A DNA stretch of 64,000 nt from Ailanthus altissimus (lineage: Eukaryota > Streptophyta > Magnoliopsida > Sapindales > Simaroubaceae): contig OX327706.1 in NCBI GenBank assembly GCA_946807835.1, positions 20,511,001 through 20,575,000 of the forward strand, given 5' to 3'. Shown one piece after another: positions 12,076 to 22,937 of the stretch (the stretch's first letter is position 1; every line of letters begins with the position of its first letter). The notes beneath the pieces were generated by a model. That model was not told the DNA's origin, did not search any database, and worked only from the letters and a program-made list of their open reading frames with translations. The position numbers were made by a program, and so were the translations under genes.

Positions 12076-12542
12076 TTTTATTGTTTGTAACTATCAATTT
12101 ATTTGACAAAATTTAATTAGTTATTGCATAAATGTCATGATATTCCAATATATAAACGAATTATGCTCCTCTTATTCTCTCATCATCTAGTCTTATTTAA
12201 CTTTAAAAAAAATCTTTTGACATGATTTGTATTAATTATCTATAGTGAAAATTTATTCATAGACTTTTTCCTTTATAACACATGTGGTAAGTTTTTATTT
12301 GTAGTATTCTTCTCGATTTAAGTTTTAAATTTAATATAAAATAACCTTTTTATAAAATAATATCAATAAATGATATTTTGAATGCTTTAAATTTTGTCAA
12401 ATTTCTCCATAGAAATAATATCTATTACGAAACTCAGAAGCGTTGGAAATAATCTTGATGGAAATGTTCCATTAAAAATTTTTGATCTTTTTTTTAAAAA
12501 ATAAAATCGATTTTTTTTTGAATTTTTCATATAAAAATTAAA

Positions 12543-12712
12543 GTAACACTAAGTATCTCAAATTATATATCAAATAAATGATATATTAAACAATTATTAG
12601 ATGAAAAAATAGTTTAATAGATGATTTTAAAAATTTTATCATTTAATTATCTAATAATTATTGTAACGTATATTTTTTATAATACAATTTGAGATGTTTA
12701 ATTTTGCTAAAA
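12543..12712. mobile_element. Hairpin MITE (type 1)
   Basis: The left arm (ATCTCAAATT...CAATTATTAGAT) and the reverse complement of the right arm (ATCTCAAATTGTATTATAAA...CAATAATTATTAGAT) pair over about 80 bp, giving an almost full-length imperfect hairpin without coding capacity. Related hairpins occur at 40230-40384 and 55083-55222. Confidence 0.65.
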
Positions 12713-12764
12713 AAAAAACTTATACTTAAAATTCATAATTTATTTATACAAAAGAAGGTGAGTT

Positions 12765-12885
12765 TTTTTTTTTTTGAAAGGGAGATTACAATATTTATCA
12801 TCATTTTCACATTATCTAAGGGGGAGAGGGGGTCAAACTCAAGTGGAAATGTGAGACCTCGGAAGCTCAGCCAACTTGACTCAGC
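12765..12885 (-). mobile_element. tRNA-derived SINE, minus strand
   Basis: A 121-bp insertion flanked by a 16-bp perfect target duplication, CAAAAGAAGGTGAGTT (12749-12764 and 12886-12901). The left edge is a poly-T run, i.e. a poly-A tail on the minus strand. On that strand the head reads GGCTGAGTCAAGTTGGCTGAG, with an RNA polymerase III A-box-like motif, followed by a B-box-like GAGTTTGACCCCC. This is the layout of a tRNA-derived SINE. A related copy lies at 46043-46150. Confidence 0.85.
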
Positions 12886-12901
12886 CAAAAGAAGGTGAGT
12901 T

Positions 12902-13910
12902 GGTTGAGTAAACTTTCACAAAATCTCACCATCAAGGTGAAAATATAATTTAAAAAAAAAATCTTAACATTTTAAAAAAGAGATATATAAATTTTAATAA
13001 TTATAAAAATATTTTAACACATTTATTAAGTAACTATCTTAACGAAAAAAAAATTTTAACTCATAAATTTTTAATATTATTGGACATGTAAATATTTTAT
13101 CATTAAAATAAAGAAAAATCCTTAGCATTAGTCTCGATAAATACTTTGAATGCTTTATTTAAAATTTAAAATTTAGATTTAAATTCAAAATATTTAGTAT
13201 TATTATTAAAATATAAGTAATAATATATTTTTTAAATTATATTTAAAATTTAAAATAAAGTGTTAAGTAATTCTGAAATAAAAAAATAATGTAATAAAAA
13301 AATTTAAAAATTACAAACGTTCCTTTTTCCGATATAATAACATAAAACTGGAAGACAAGTACCCGTGAACCATAACACGATTCAGGATAATTTTTTTGGG
13401 AACACTGCATCATCAATGCTACTGTTACCAATTGGTACTAGAATGATGTTATGATAATTGATTTGCACATTAGCCTAAAGATTAGGCAAAGCGCGGGTCC
13501 ATGAAAGTGGATTGCCGTTTCCTTTCTTTCTTTTTGGGAATATGATTGCTGTTTCTTGGCATGGGTTTGGTGGTCTTCTTCTTTTTATTATTATCTGCAA
13601 AAAGATAAAGGGCAAAGGCAATTGTAATAATCAGTAAACAGAGAGAGGAGGAGAGAATCTCGAGGTAAAGCCAAGCACAAGGGGAGCTGGATAAAAGCCG
13701 GGAATACACGTGATCAAAGCTAAGCCAAATGTACAATTTTTCTTTCTCTTGCCCAAGCTGTATCCATTTCCAGACCCAGCATTCACACTCTCTTGCTTTA
13801 TCTTTATCTTTCTAGCCTTTTGTCTTGACGCAATCATTCAAAGAAACAGACAACAACAAGCGCTCTCTGTATCTGTTTATGCGTTGATTTCAATTGTTCG
13901 CACATTGAAC
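12902..13910. other. Intergenic DNA and subtilase upstream region
   Basis: AT-rich up to about 13350, then more balanced. The last 500 bp are the probable promoter of the subtilase, with CT-rich stretches near 13740-13830. Short open frames here run on both strands but show no domain. Confidence 0.45.
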
Positions 13911-13917
13911 TATATAT
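13911..13917 (+). promoter_or_regulatory. Probable TATA box of the subtilase gene
   Basis: TATATAT, 94 bp before the chosen ATG. This predicts a start near 13945 and a 5' leader of about 65 bp. Inferred from position and composition only. Confidence 0.5.
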
Positions 13918-14010
13918 TGATACACTACTGGCTACCTCTATAAGTTGAGACTTTTGGCTAGGCTTCTTTTCTCTATTATTATTCTCTGGTTCTTCATTAG
14001 AGAAACGAAG

Positions 14011-16308
14011 ATGAAGACGTTTAAGTCGCTTATGGTTCTTATTCTTCTGGGTTTCTGCCACGTGTCCATGGCAGCCGCCATGGAAAAGAAGGAAACCCAG
14101 AACCAGAGAACAACTTACATAATACACATGTCCAAATCCGAGATGCCGCCGAGTTTCGAGTACCACTCACGCTGGTACGAGTCGTCACTCAAATCGGTAT
14201 CCGACTCTGCTGAAATGCTCTACACTTACAACAATGTGATCCACGGATTTTCGACCCAGTTGACACAAGAGGAAGCTGAGTCTCTCGAGAAACAACCTGG
14301 GATCCTCTCAATTTTGCCCGAGTTGAAGTACGAGTTGCACACAACTCGTACACCTCAATTTCTCGGACTCGACAAAAGCGCCGATATGTTTCCGGAGTCG
14401 GACTCGTTGAGTGATGTCATAGTTGGAGTGTTAGATACTGGAGTTTGGCCTGAAAGCAAGAGTTTTGACGACACTGGCCTTGGTCCTGTGCCAAGTAACT
14501 GGAAAGGCGCGTGTGAAAGTGGTACAAATTTTAGTTCATCTCTTTGTAATAGAAAATTAATTGGTGCAAGATACTTTGCTAGAGGCTATGAAGCTACGTT
14601 AGGCCCAATTGATGTAACCAAAGAGTCAAAATCTCCAAGAGACGATGATGGCCACGGCACTCACACTGCCAGTACTGCTGCTGGATCGGTTGTTGAAGGT
14701 GCCAGCTTATTCGGATATGCAGCAGGGACGGCGCGTGGGATGGCCACGCGCGCCAGGGTTGCTGTGTATAAAGTTTGCTGGATTGGTGGTTGTTTTAGCT
14801 CTGATATATTGGCGGCTATGGACAAGGCCATTGATGATAATGTCAATGTTCTATCAATGTCTCTTGGTGGTGGCATGTCTGATTATTACAGAGACAGTGT
14901 TGCAATTGGTGCTTTTGCCGCAATGGAGAAAGGGATTTTAGTCTCTTGCTCAGCTGGAAATGCGGGTCCAAGCTCCTTCAGTTTAACCAATGTTGCTCCA
15001 TGGATCACTACTGTGGGTGCTGGCACACTGGATCGAGATTTTCCAGCTTTTGTTAGTCTTGGCAATGGCCAAAATTACTCTGGTGTGTCACTTTTTAAAG
15101 GCGAATCTTTACCTGGGAAATTGTTACCATTTGTTTATGCTGGTAATGCTAGTAATGCAACAAATGGGAATTTGTGTATGATGGGTACTTTGATACCAGA
15201 GAAAGTTGCAGGCAAAATTGTGATGTGTGATCGTGGAGTGAACGCCAGGGTTCAAAAAGGAGCTGTTGTCAAAGCAGCTGGTGGCTTAGGCATGGTTTTG
15301 GGTAACACTGCAGCTAATGGTGAAGAGTTGGTGGCCGACGCGCATTTGTTACCAGCTACTGCTGTTGGTCAAAAATCTGGTGATGCTATTAAGAACTACT
15401 TGTTTTCAGATTCTAACCCAACTGTGACAATTTTATTTGAAGGAACCAAAGTGGGTATCGAACCGTCACCAGTGGTCGCAGCATTTAGTTCAAGGGGGCC
15501 AAATTCCATCACGCCAGAGATAATGAAGCCGGATTTGATTGCGCCAGGTGTCAACATCTTAGCGGGATGGTCTCGAGCAGTGGGTCCTACTGGGTTGCCA
15601 TCTGATACCAGGCGCGTAGATTTCAACATTATATCAGGAACCTCCATGTCTTGCCCACATGTGAGTGGGCTGGCAGCCTTGATTAAAGGGGCTCACCCAG
15701 AATGGAGCCCAGCAGCTGTAAGGTCAGCCCTCATGACCACAGCTTATGTTGTGTACAAAAACGGCCGAAACTTGCAAGATATCGCTACAGGAAAAGCATC
15801 CACGCCATTTGATCATGGTGCTGGGCACGTTGATCCTGTGTCAGCCCTTAATCCAGGGTTGGTTTATGATCTGACGGCTGATGATTATCTGGGTTTCCTT
15901 TGCGCGTTAAAGTACACCGACTCACAAATTAACAACGTTGCCAGAAGGAAATTCACATGCGATGCTAGCAAAAAATACAGCGTAGCTGATCTCAACTACC
16001 CTTCTTTTGCTGTCAATGTTGACACCACACAAACGAGCAGTGGCACTACCGTTTATAAATACACTCGAACTCTGACTAACGTGGGCTCACCAGGGACGTA
16101 CAAAGTGTCTGTATCATCACCTGGCCCTAGAGTTAAGATATCAATTGAACCGGCAATCTTGAGTTTCAGCCAAGTGAATGAGAGGAAATCGTATACGGTG
16201 ACATTCACTGTTAGTTCAATGCCATCAAATACCAACGGCTTCGCTCGTATTGAGTGGTCCGATGGCAAGCACATTGTTGGCAGTCCTGTTGCCATTAGCT
16301 GGAGTTAA
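14011..16308 (+). CDS. SBT1.7: Subtilisin-like serine protease, SBT1.7/ARA12 type
   Basis: A secreted plant subtilase of 765 residues in one exon. I start at ATG 14011, which begins a classic signal peptide (about residues 1-23, MKTFKSLMVLILLGFCHVS); an in-frame upstream extension has no ATG. Order: signal peptide, inhibitor I9 prodomain (TTYIIHMSKSEMP onward, to about 110), S8 catalytic domain with a protease-associated insertion (about 370-455), and fibronectin-III-like C-terminus (about 660-760). Catalytic residues are present: Asp142 (VLDTGVWPES), His215 (DGHGTHT), oxyanion Asn317 (SAGNAGPS) and Ser545 (GTSMSCPHVSG). Sequence and length match the Arabidopsis SBT1.7 group, where the protein matures in the cell wall and is needed for seed mucilage release; that role here is inferred. 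The lack of introns fits SBT1 genes. The gene looks intact. Confidence 0.96.
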   Translation: MKTFKSLMVLILLGFCHVSMAAAMEKKETQNQRTTYIIHMSKSEMPPSFEYHSRWYESSLKSVSDSAEMLYTYNNVIHGFSTQLTQEEAESLEKQPGILSILPELKYELHTTRTPQFLGLDKSADMFPESDSLSDVIVGVLDTGVWPESKSFDDTGLGPVPSNWKGACESGTNFSSSLCNRKLIGARYFARGYEATLGPIDVTKESKSPRDDDGHGTHTASTAAGSVVEGASLFGYAAGTARGMATRARVAVYKVCWIGGCFSSDILAAMDKAIDDNVNVLSMSLGGGMSDYYRDSVAIGAFAAMEKGILVSCSAGNAGPSSFSLTNVAPWITTVGAGTLDRDFPAFVSLGNGQNYSGVSLFKGESLPGKLLPFVYAGNASNATNGNLCMMGTLIPEKVAGKIVMCDRGVNARVQKGAVVKAAGGLGMVLGNTAANGEELVADAHLLPATAVGQKSGDAIKNYLFSDSNPTVTILFEGTKVGIEPSPVVAAFSSRGPNSITPEIMKPDLIAPGVNILAGWSRAVGPTGLPSDTRRVDFNIISGTSMSCPHVSGLAALIKGAHPEWSPAAVRSALMTTAYVVYKNGRNLQDIATGKASTPFDHGAGHVDPVSALNPGLVYDLTADDYLGFLCALKYTDSQINNVARRKFTCDASKKYSVADLNYPSFAVNVDTTQTSSGTTVYKYTRTLTNVGSPGTYKVSVSSPGPRVKISIEPAILSFSQVNERKSYTVTFTVSSMPSNTNGFARIEWSDGKHIVGSPVAISWS

Positions 16309-17823
16309 ACTAATAGCGGGATTAAAAAAAGGGAACAGGGAATGGTTTGGTTGTTCACTCACTCAAAAGATCGGGAGAGTGCAATCAATTGTTATTTTTA
16401 GCTTTGGAATTATTGACGTTCTCGTTATCCAGCTAAAAGAACTGATTAGCTGGGCTGCTGGGTTTAGTGTTTATTTAATGTTGTTCTCTGAGAGAGAAAG
16501 CATCCAAAAACAGGGAATGGGCGACTTGTTTTCTTTCTCAGTGTACAGTATTAGTATTGTCGACTATATATGTATGCATGTTTAGTGGACTGTTGAAGAT
16601 CAGAACGAGTTCTATATATATTTATAAGTGCATCAAGAACTCGGTAATATGCTTTCTTAGTTTCTGTTCAGGTTTATCAGGATCAGCCCAAACTTGCATT
16701 TTATTGGAGACGGTTCAATTTTAGTGAGATCCAGCAGTACTTGTATATATGTAATATCCACAGCTGCTTTTATGCAGCATGTCCCGAAAAACATGTTTCC
16801 TTCAATAGACACCTAATTACTTTTAGTGAAATTGCTAACCAAAATGGTGAAGGTGAACTCCTCGAAACATTACAATTTTATAAGATAAGCTCATGGTTTT
16901 CAATCATAGCTCTTCAGGACTATTATTGTCTTATATCAGCAATAATATTTAATTTAAGTGAGTGTTAGAAACTCATAATACGAGTATACTACTAATATTA
17001 TTAGGGATTGAGCCAAACGTGTAATATTTAATTCAAAAGATTAATTTATGTGGTCTCTTTTTTATTATAATTTTTTTTTAATTTTTTAACTCATTTCTTA
17101 CGTGAGATGATAATTCAACAATCGAATGAAATTTTTGTCGATAAAAAGAGTAACACCTCGATACACTGAGTGTTGGGACAACAACTCAACAATAGAAATC
17201 TAAGTATGTTATTTAGAAGCAGGTGTATGTCCTTACAGCAACAATGAATTGGTTAGGCATGATAATCATGTCCCATTGAAATCAAAACCATCACAGAGAA
17301 ATTATGTTTTTTTCACACAAACTTGGAGATCCTACAAGTATTTTCTTGGGAAATTTGCAGGGGGCTGCTACCTTGCACCAATTAGATCACTCGTCAAAAA
17401 TTTGGAAAGGTGGATATATAATAAATTGCAGTAAATAGCAAACGGGAATTGTGCCGTTGCTCGTTAGTAGTTTCAATGTATTTATTTATTCATTTTTATT
17501 TTTTTAAACAAACTTAAAATCAATTCCTTTAATTCATTAGTACTGAAATAGATGAGTTAGAATATTTGAGTTTACTTAATTTTTTTAATATGTATATAAT
17601 ATTAAATATATGTGGTTAAAATTAGATTTTTTTATTATTACTTTTTTCTGAATTATGAATTATATATTTGTATCTGTTAAGGTGACAGTTTAGATTAAAA
17701 GAAAATATTGGTCCGAAATAAAGACCACGGTTTTGCCCTACACAATTGGCACGTAGAATGTTAAAATCTTTCTAAGTGAAATACGTAGCAGACATGTGGC
17801 AAAGCTACATCTGAAGTGAAAAT
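16309..17823. other. Subtilase 3' region and intergenic DNA
   Basis: The first several hundred bases are probably the subtilase 3' untranslated region. The rest is AT-rich, with nothing recognised until the LEA promoter. Frames of 61-111 codons are present but have no domain. Confidence 0.5.
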
Positions 17824-17827
17824 GGCA

Positions 17828-17832
17828 TATAA
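17828..17832 (+). promoter_or_regulatory. Probable TATA box of the LEA gene
   Basis: TATAA within GGCATATAAGG, 53 bp before the ATG. Two ACGT-core motifs (GGCACGTAGA near 17750 and ATACGTAG near 17782) lie just upstream. These are reminiscent of, but not identical to, abscisic-acid response elements. Confidence 0.45.
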
Positions 17833-17880
17833 GGATCCATGCAAAGATGAAGCCACGATCATCTCAAGATAAGAATTAAA

Positions 17881-18168
17881 ATGGAGAAGAAGCCAGAGCA
17901 GCAAACACCGAGAAAGCCAGCAGCTGATCAGAGTAATGAAGAGAAGAGAAGCTTACAAGGGCTTCCAATGGAGAACAGCCCATACGTGAAGTACAAGGAT
18001 TTGGAGGATTATAAGCGCAAGGGATAAAGAACCGAGGGCCATCTTGAACCCAAGCCCGGCCGTGGTGCTGGTGCCACCGACGCCCCCACTCTTTCTGGCG
18101 CCACTGTCTCGTCTGAGGCCCATCTTTCCAGCGTCACTGATGTCATTAATCACCAAGGAGTTCCATGA
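17881..18168 (+). pseudogene. Group 6 (PvLEA18-type) LEA gene with in-frame TAA
   Basis: A short late-embryogenesis-abundant gene, not recognised in a scan for longer frames. From ATG 17881 the protein runs 48 residues, including the family signature GLPMENSPYVKYKDLEDYK, then meets TAA at 18025-18027. The same frame continues for 46 codons with the second family block (EGHLEPKPGRGAGATDAPTL) and ends at TGA 18166-18168, giving the usual length of about 95 residues. The family normally has Tyr-Gly where this copy has stop-Arg, so two base changes explain the break. Group 6 LEA proteins are small, hydrophilic and disordered, and accumulate in drying seeds and under water deficit. The truncated product would keep the LEDYK motif only. 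A sequencing error or a segregating null allele are alternatives. Confidence 0.88.
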
Positions 18169-18638
18169 GTTTTTATGTTTGTGAAGGGGTAAGAGAGTGT
18201 TCGTCTCTTTTAAACATGGGATCACATTGTATTGTGTTTCGAAACAAATTTGCATTCTTGAACCTTACGATCTGACTATCACTTTTTTTTTTTTTCTTTT
18301 TGCCCTCTCTTTCTCATGTAGGAGTTTGCTGGATGCCATTTGAATTTAAGTGTAGAGATACTCCCTTAATTTCATTTCAACTTGCAAGTGTAAGAAAACT
18401 CTCATAATACGATCATGCAACTCTTTGCTGCTAATTACAACAAAGAGAACTTCCAAGTGCTGCTCATATTAATTTGGCCCATCTGACTGTGTAGTTCAAA
18501 ACTTCAAATACCACGGCCTTTAAGATATTTTAAACTTAGGGTATGGCTATTAAAAACACGCCAATATTTCGTAGTACACCTACAGGGGAAGGGCCAACCG
18601 AAATGAACATTGGTTGGGGGTGTTCTTAGAATTTAAAA
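18169..18638. other. LEA 3' region and short intergenic gap
   Basis: The first part is probably the 3' untranslated region of the LEA gene. The remainder holds no recognised feature up to the left target duplication of the Mutator-like element. Confidence 0.5.
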
Positions 18639-19020
18639 GGCAAAAGTTTACAAATAGTCTTTTAATTATTTTATTATTTTTTTAATCAAATATAAAATAA
18701 TTATATTTTATTAATCAAATAATTTATTTTTAGACACATTTATCTTTATATTAAATTGATAACTTATTTCTCTTTTTTTTTACGAAACTTCAGAGATATA
18801 CTGAATCAGATCGAATATTTTTGAAGTCGAAAATTAAGTGTTGCTGAGGATCGCTTTAAATCAAAGAAATAACTCCGGTAAGTTTTCTAAACTTTGTTAA
18901 AAAATTTAAATTTGTTAGAAATTAGATAAAATTTACATTTAAAGTTAAAAGTAGTTATTATTAACGAACTAAATGAGTTAAAATGGTATAAAAGATGTTG
19001 AAATTCGGCCAAAAATATGT
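18639..19020 (+). repeat. Left terminal inverted repeat of the MULE
   Basis: Pairs with the reverse complement of 22938-23366. Shared landmarks are the TTTAGACACATTT block, the GGTAAGTTTT...AAATTTAAATT block and the final TTGAAA..GG.CAAAAA block. Indels and many substitutions separate the two arms, so the insertion is old. Confidence 0.8.
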
Positions 19021-19078
19021 TTTGGAGTGTGTTTGGCGAAAACCAAACGGCGGTCGGTGCGACCGCCATTAATTTAGG

Positions 19079-19269
19079 CATCTCGGGTTCGAGACGGCCT
19101 CGAGGTGCGCACAATATGCGCATCACGAGGGCACATCTCAGGCTTGAGATGTGCCCCTGCGGCGTGCACATTGTGCGCATCTCGGGCCTGAGATGGCCCC
19201 GTGGCGCGCACAATATGCTCATCGCAGGGGCACATCTTTGGCCCGAGATGTGCCTCCGCGATGCGCATT
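19079..19269 (+). repeat. GC- and CpG-rich palindromic tandem array
   Basis: Two copies of a 99-bp compound unit. Each is made of a 55-bp half (19079-19133 and 19178-19232) and a 44-bp half (19134-19177 and 19233 to about 19269). All halves start CATCT and contain near-palindromes such as GGGCACATCTCAGG...GAGATGTGCCC and GCGCACAATATGCGC. The array is strikingly GC-rich against its AT-rich surroundings and sits just inside the left terminal repeat, before the transposase. Confidence 0.85.
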
Positions 19270-19324
19270 TTTTTATTTTTAAATAATTTTACTAATTTTC
19301 TTCTTTTTTGTTTTTTCAAGTCAT

Positions 19325-21159
19325 ATGGAGTATGATGCAATAGTTATTTGTTTTGGAGGAAAGTGAGAGAGTTCTAGTGACGGAGAAGAAAGTTATGTTG
19401 ATTATAGTAATTTTGGAATTTCGGTTCCGAAAGATATTAATTTTGAAAATCTTTTAAATGCAGTATGTTATACCTTGGGAGTCGACAATGTGAACTGTAA
19501 GGTGACTTTGAAAATCAAAATTGATGCAACGAGGTATAACCTAAAGCCTATTGAGATTAGAAATGACAGCGATGTTCGATTTTTTTTAGCACCAATAGAA
19601 GATCGTACTGTCCTTTATGTGTAACAGTGGATCCTAGAGCTCCCGTTTATGAAGATGATGTACAGCCCCTCAATCAAAATCCACCATCAATTCATGCTCA
19701 TTTTATGTCAGCTAGCGGTAGCAACCAAGTGAGCCATACATCTCTATCAGTTTCAGCAGTGGTTCCTGCAAACACAACGAATGAGTATCACAATGTTTCT
19801 CCTATACCCTTTAATGAAGACCCAGCCTATACACATTACGCTTGTGATGTCATTGGAAATGTTGGGGATGTGGAAGGGGACTATGATGATGTTAGAAATG
19901 TTGATAATTTAGAATGGAATGATTTAGCAGAAGGCGGACGTTGTTATGTTTCGACAAACTCCCTAAATGTTGAAGCTAGAGGAATAGATTTTTGTGAAGC
20001 GGAAAATTCCTTTGCGTTTATGCCTCCAATACCACCATTAGACTTGGGCATTTCGGATAAGATATCGAGTAGTGGAATTGGCAATGTGTTTGTAGGAAAG
20101 TTGTTTGATAGCAAAGGCGAACTTCACCAGGCTATTAGTATGGTAGCACTTAAAGTTAATTGGAGCTTTAAAGTGTCAAGGTCGACAAAAGATCGTTTTG
20201 AGATCAAATGTGATGATGATAGATGTCGATGGCGATTACGTGCAGTGTCGACAGATGCAAGGAAACATTTTATTGTGCGCAAAATTGATTCAAGTCACGT
20301 GTGCCAATTAGATCGATTGCGCGATGGTCATCGACAAGCAAAGTCTAGGATTATTAGAAAATTTATAAAAAATAAGTTTGCATCTACGAGTCGACTTTAT
20401 AAACTGAAGAAAATTCAAGCAGACATACATGAGGAGTTTGGTGTGGACATAACTTACCCTACTGTTTAGTGGTCTAAGGAGCATGCATTGGTGTTGATAC
20501 GTGGTACTCCAGAGGGTTCATATAAATTACTTCCTGCATACTATCATATATTGGAACAACAGAATCCAGGTACAGTCATGCATTTGGAGATTGACGATTG
20601 CAAGCACTTCAAATATTTCTTCATGGCTCTTGGACCATGTATTAGAAGGTTCCAGTCTTCTATCTGATCGGTTATTGCAGTTGATGGTACATTTTTAAAA
20701 AATGCATACTTGGGAACAATGTTTGTGGCTGTTTGCAAGGATGGAAACAACCACATTTTTCCACTTGCATGGGGTATTGCTGACTCTGAAAATGATGCTT
20801 CATAGAAGTGGTTTATGGAAAAACTCCGAGGAGTTATTGGCGATCTTGAGAACCTTGTATTTATATCTGATCGACATGCTAGTATCGAGAAGGCCATTAA
20901 AGAGGTATTTCCCAATGTATATCATGGTGTATGCATTCATCACTTGAAGTGTAATTTGATAGCACGATATAAGATACCATCGCAGACAACAAAAGGAGGG
21001 GGATATTTGGCCTCTTATTTTGTTGCTGTCAAGGCGTATAGCATAGCTGACTTTCAAAGGAAAATTTATAAGATGCGAGAAATAAAATCGGAGGCAATGA
21101 GATACTTGGAGGAGGAGGTTGGTTTTTCAAAATGGGCTCGATCAATGGGAGCATATTAA
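19325..21159 (+). pseudogene. MULE transposase (MuDR-type) pseudogene
   Basis: Would cut and join the element ends. Start ATG 19325. The first part carries the usual N-terminal acidic region and a VTLKIKIDATRYNL block. It is broken by TGA 19364-19366 and a frameshift near 19620. The long central frame (to 20469) ends in the zinc-finger-like DNA-binding domain (FEIKCDDDRCRWRLRA, HVCQLDR). After TAG 20467-20469 the MULE catalytic domain follows with Asp at 20683-20685 (VIAVDGTFLK), Asp at 20869-20871 (ISDRHASI) and the CIHHLKCN motif. It is interrupted by TGA 20665-20667 and TAG 20803-20805 and ends at TAA 21157-21159. The region that should hold the third acidic residue and the zinc knuckle is missing. 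The four stops replace what look like Trp, Trp, Arg and Trp codons. Confidence 0.88.
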
Positions 21160-21284
21160 GTACACAATTGCCTCTTTCTTCTCATGATTTTTTGGTACTA
21201 ATTTACGATGTACCGAAAGAACCTATAAATCAACCAACCATATTAAGTTACGCTTAAAACAAAATAAAAGTTATAAACCAATAT

Positions 21285-22285
21285 ATATATTTTTCATTCA
21301 TATCAACACATACCAAATCCTTTCCTAATATTGTATCCTGAACCTCATCGAACAATGGAGTCCCTCGAGTCGTCCAATTCAAAATACGAGGGAAGCGATC
21401 ACCATTATGATAACCAAAAATCTCTCCGCACACTGGAATTGCCTCGAAAATCCATACCTAATATAATTATTTTTAAAATATAAGTTTGATGTATACAAAA
21501 TAAATATATAATTAAGATCAAAAATTTAAGTACAAGAAAATTATGGTGTACCAAAAATGCGTGCGAAAAGCCATACACGTTGTAACTCTCAAACTTCTTC
21601 TGTGCAAATCCTTTTCTATTTATTTTCTCAAGTTTTTGGAATGCAACCTTCTTAAGTGAGTTATGAAGCACGGTCCATGCAATATTGTCCCATGGATACT
21701 TATTAAACTCATCAAGGTCATCCACTAAATATAGAACAAAATTTTGAATCCCACTACGCTCGTCACATGGGATCAAAACACGATGCACAAAATAAAATAA
21801 ACTCAATTTTACTGCATCTGCATCGTCCATTTTCTCCAAATTCAGACGTGCGTACCATTGATCAAGAAATATGTAAGATAATTTCTTTACCCCAGAAAAA
21901 TATGTATCCCATAATCGAGTGCCCAATTTCCTATGCAGTTGCTGGGCGGAAGGGTAATATCGCATTTGTAGTCCAGTGATTAGTACAAACTCCTGCCGGC
22001 TAAATCAGATGCGTTTCCTCCCTATGTAAAACCGCATCTCATCTTCTAAATTAGAGGTATGCACCTCACGCAACAATAACTCGTGCACCAAAATACCAGA
22101 GATGTCAACTCTGACATATCTAAGAAATGCCCCATACACGTCTGCCTAAATAATATTTTCTGATTTTTTGTCAGTTTATCTTTTATACAATTTAGACCCC
22201 ACATTTTCGCATAGGTCGTCACTGATGCACGAAAAAATATATGCTCTGAAATTTTATATTTTTTCAATACGTTCTCTTTCCTGTA
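21285..22285 (-). pseudogene. DUF1985-type gene remnant carried by the MULE
   Basis: Read on the minus strand. The N-terminal part contains LFRQTCMGHFLDMSEL, then VHELLLREV, DEMRFYIGRKRI, FSRQEFVLITGL and, further on, VLHNSLKKVAF, RKGFAQKKFESYNVYGFSHAFL. This matches the DUF1985 domain of plant transposon-encoded proteins, which often precedes an Ulp1-like protease; I see no protease domain. It is broken by a frameshift near 22110 and TGA at 22005-22007. A 96-bp intron (21551 down to 21456, GT...AG on the minus strand) joins GFSHAFL to VWIFEAIPVCGEIFGY, so splicing is part of the gene. A splice acceptor near 22280 suggests one more upstream exon. It lies tail to tail with the transposase. Confidence 0.75.
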
Positions 22286-22937
22286 ACAATAAAATAAATA
22301 AATAAAATACATTAATATTAGAAAAAATAATAATAAGGGAAAAGTTCATAAATAACATGCTACATATAACATACAATATTATTTACAGAAACAATTAATT
22401 TAACATACATAAAAATCATAATACATTATAATAATTAATGACTAACATATTAATCAACATATTATAATAAAATCAAACTAAAATTAATAATTAATTACTA
22501 ACATATTAATCAACATTAATTATATATTAAAATTAAAATAATCATATATAAATTATAATTACATAAGGTACTCACAATAATAATAATAAATGTTACAAAC
22601 CAAAATTAATGAGTCATTTAAGCAAATTTTTCCATCTATTAGATCAATTCCTTCTAAATTCTATTTATGAAATTTTTTCTTTATTTAATTTAAATAAAAT
22701 TACATTTATCTAAATTTTATTAATGTAATTTTATTAATATATTTAATGCCTTAATTAATTTAAATAACATTAAAATTTAATTAATTTTAAAAAATCAAAT
22801 GCAAAAAAATTTTCACACCACGTGGCATCTTATACAGGTGCCACGTGGCGAACAGTGCGGCATCGCGGACGTCCGAGATGGCTTCAAGATTGGCAACGGC
22901 TGTCGGCTGCCGTCTGCCTCGGGAATATCAACCCAAA

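Noticed and set aside
13945..14010. Upstream in-frame extension of the subtilase (22 codons)
   Set aside because: It begins with TTG, not ATG, and would bury the signal peptide; ATG 14011 gives the expected family N-terminus.
13834..14166. 110-codon minus-strand frame over the subtilase start
   Set aside because: Antisense shadow of the subtilase leader and signal peptide.
17953..18255. 100-codon minus-strand frame over the LEA gene
   Set aside because: Antisense shadow of the plus-strand LEA frame, whose family motifs are clear.
19079..19269. CRISPR-like repeat array
   Set aside because: Units are contiguous and palindromic without unique spacers, within a plant MULE.
18887..19340. Overlapping frames on both strands with repeated HNV/RDAH peptides
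   Set aside because: They simply translate the 99-bp palindromic tandem array; the peptide repeats reflect DNA repeats.
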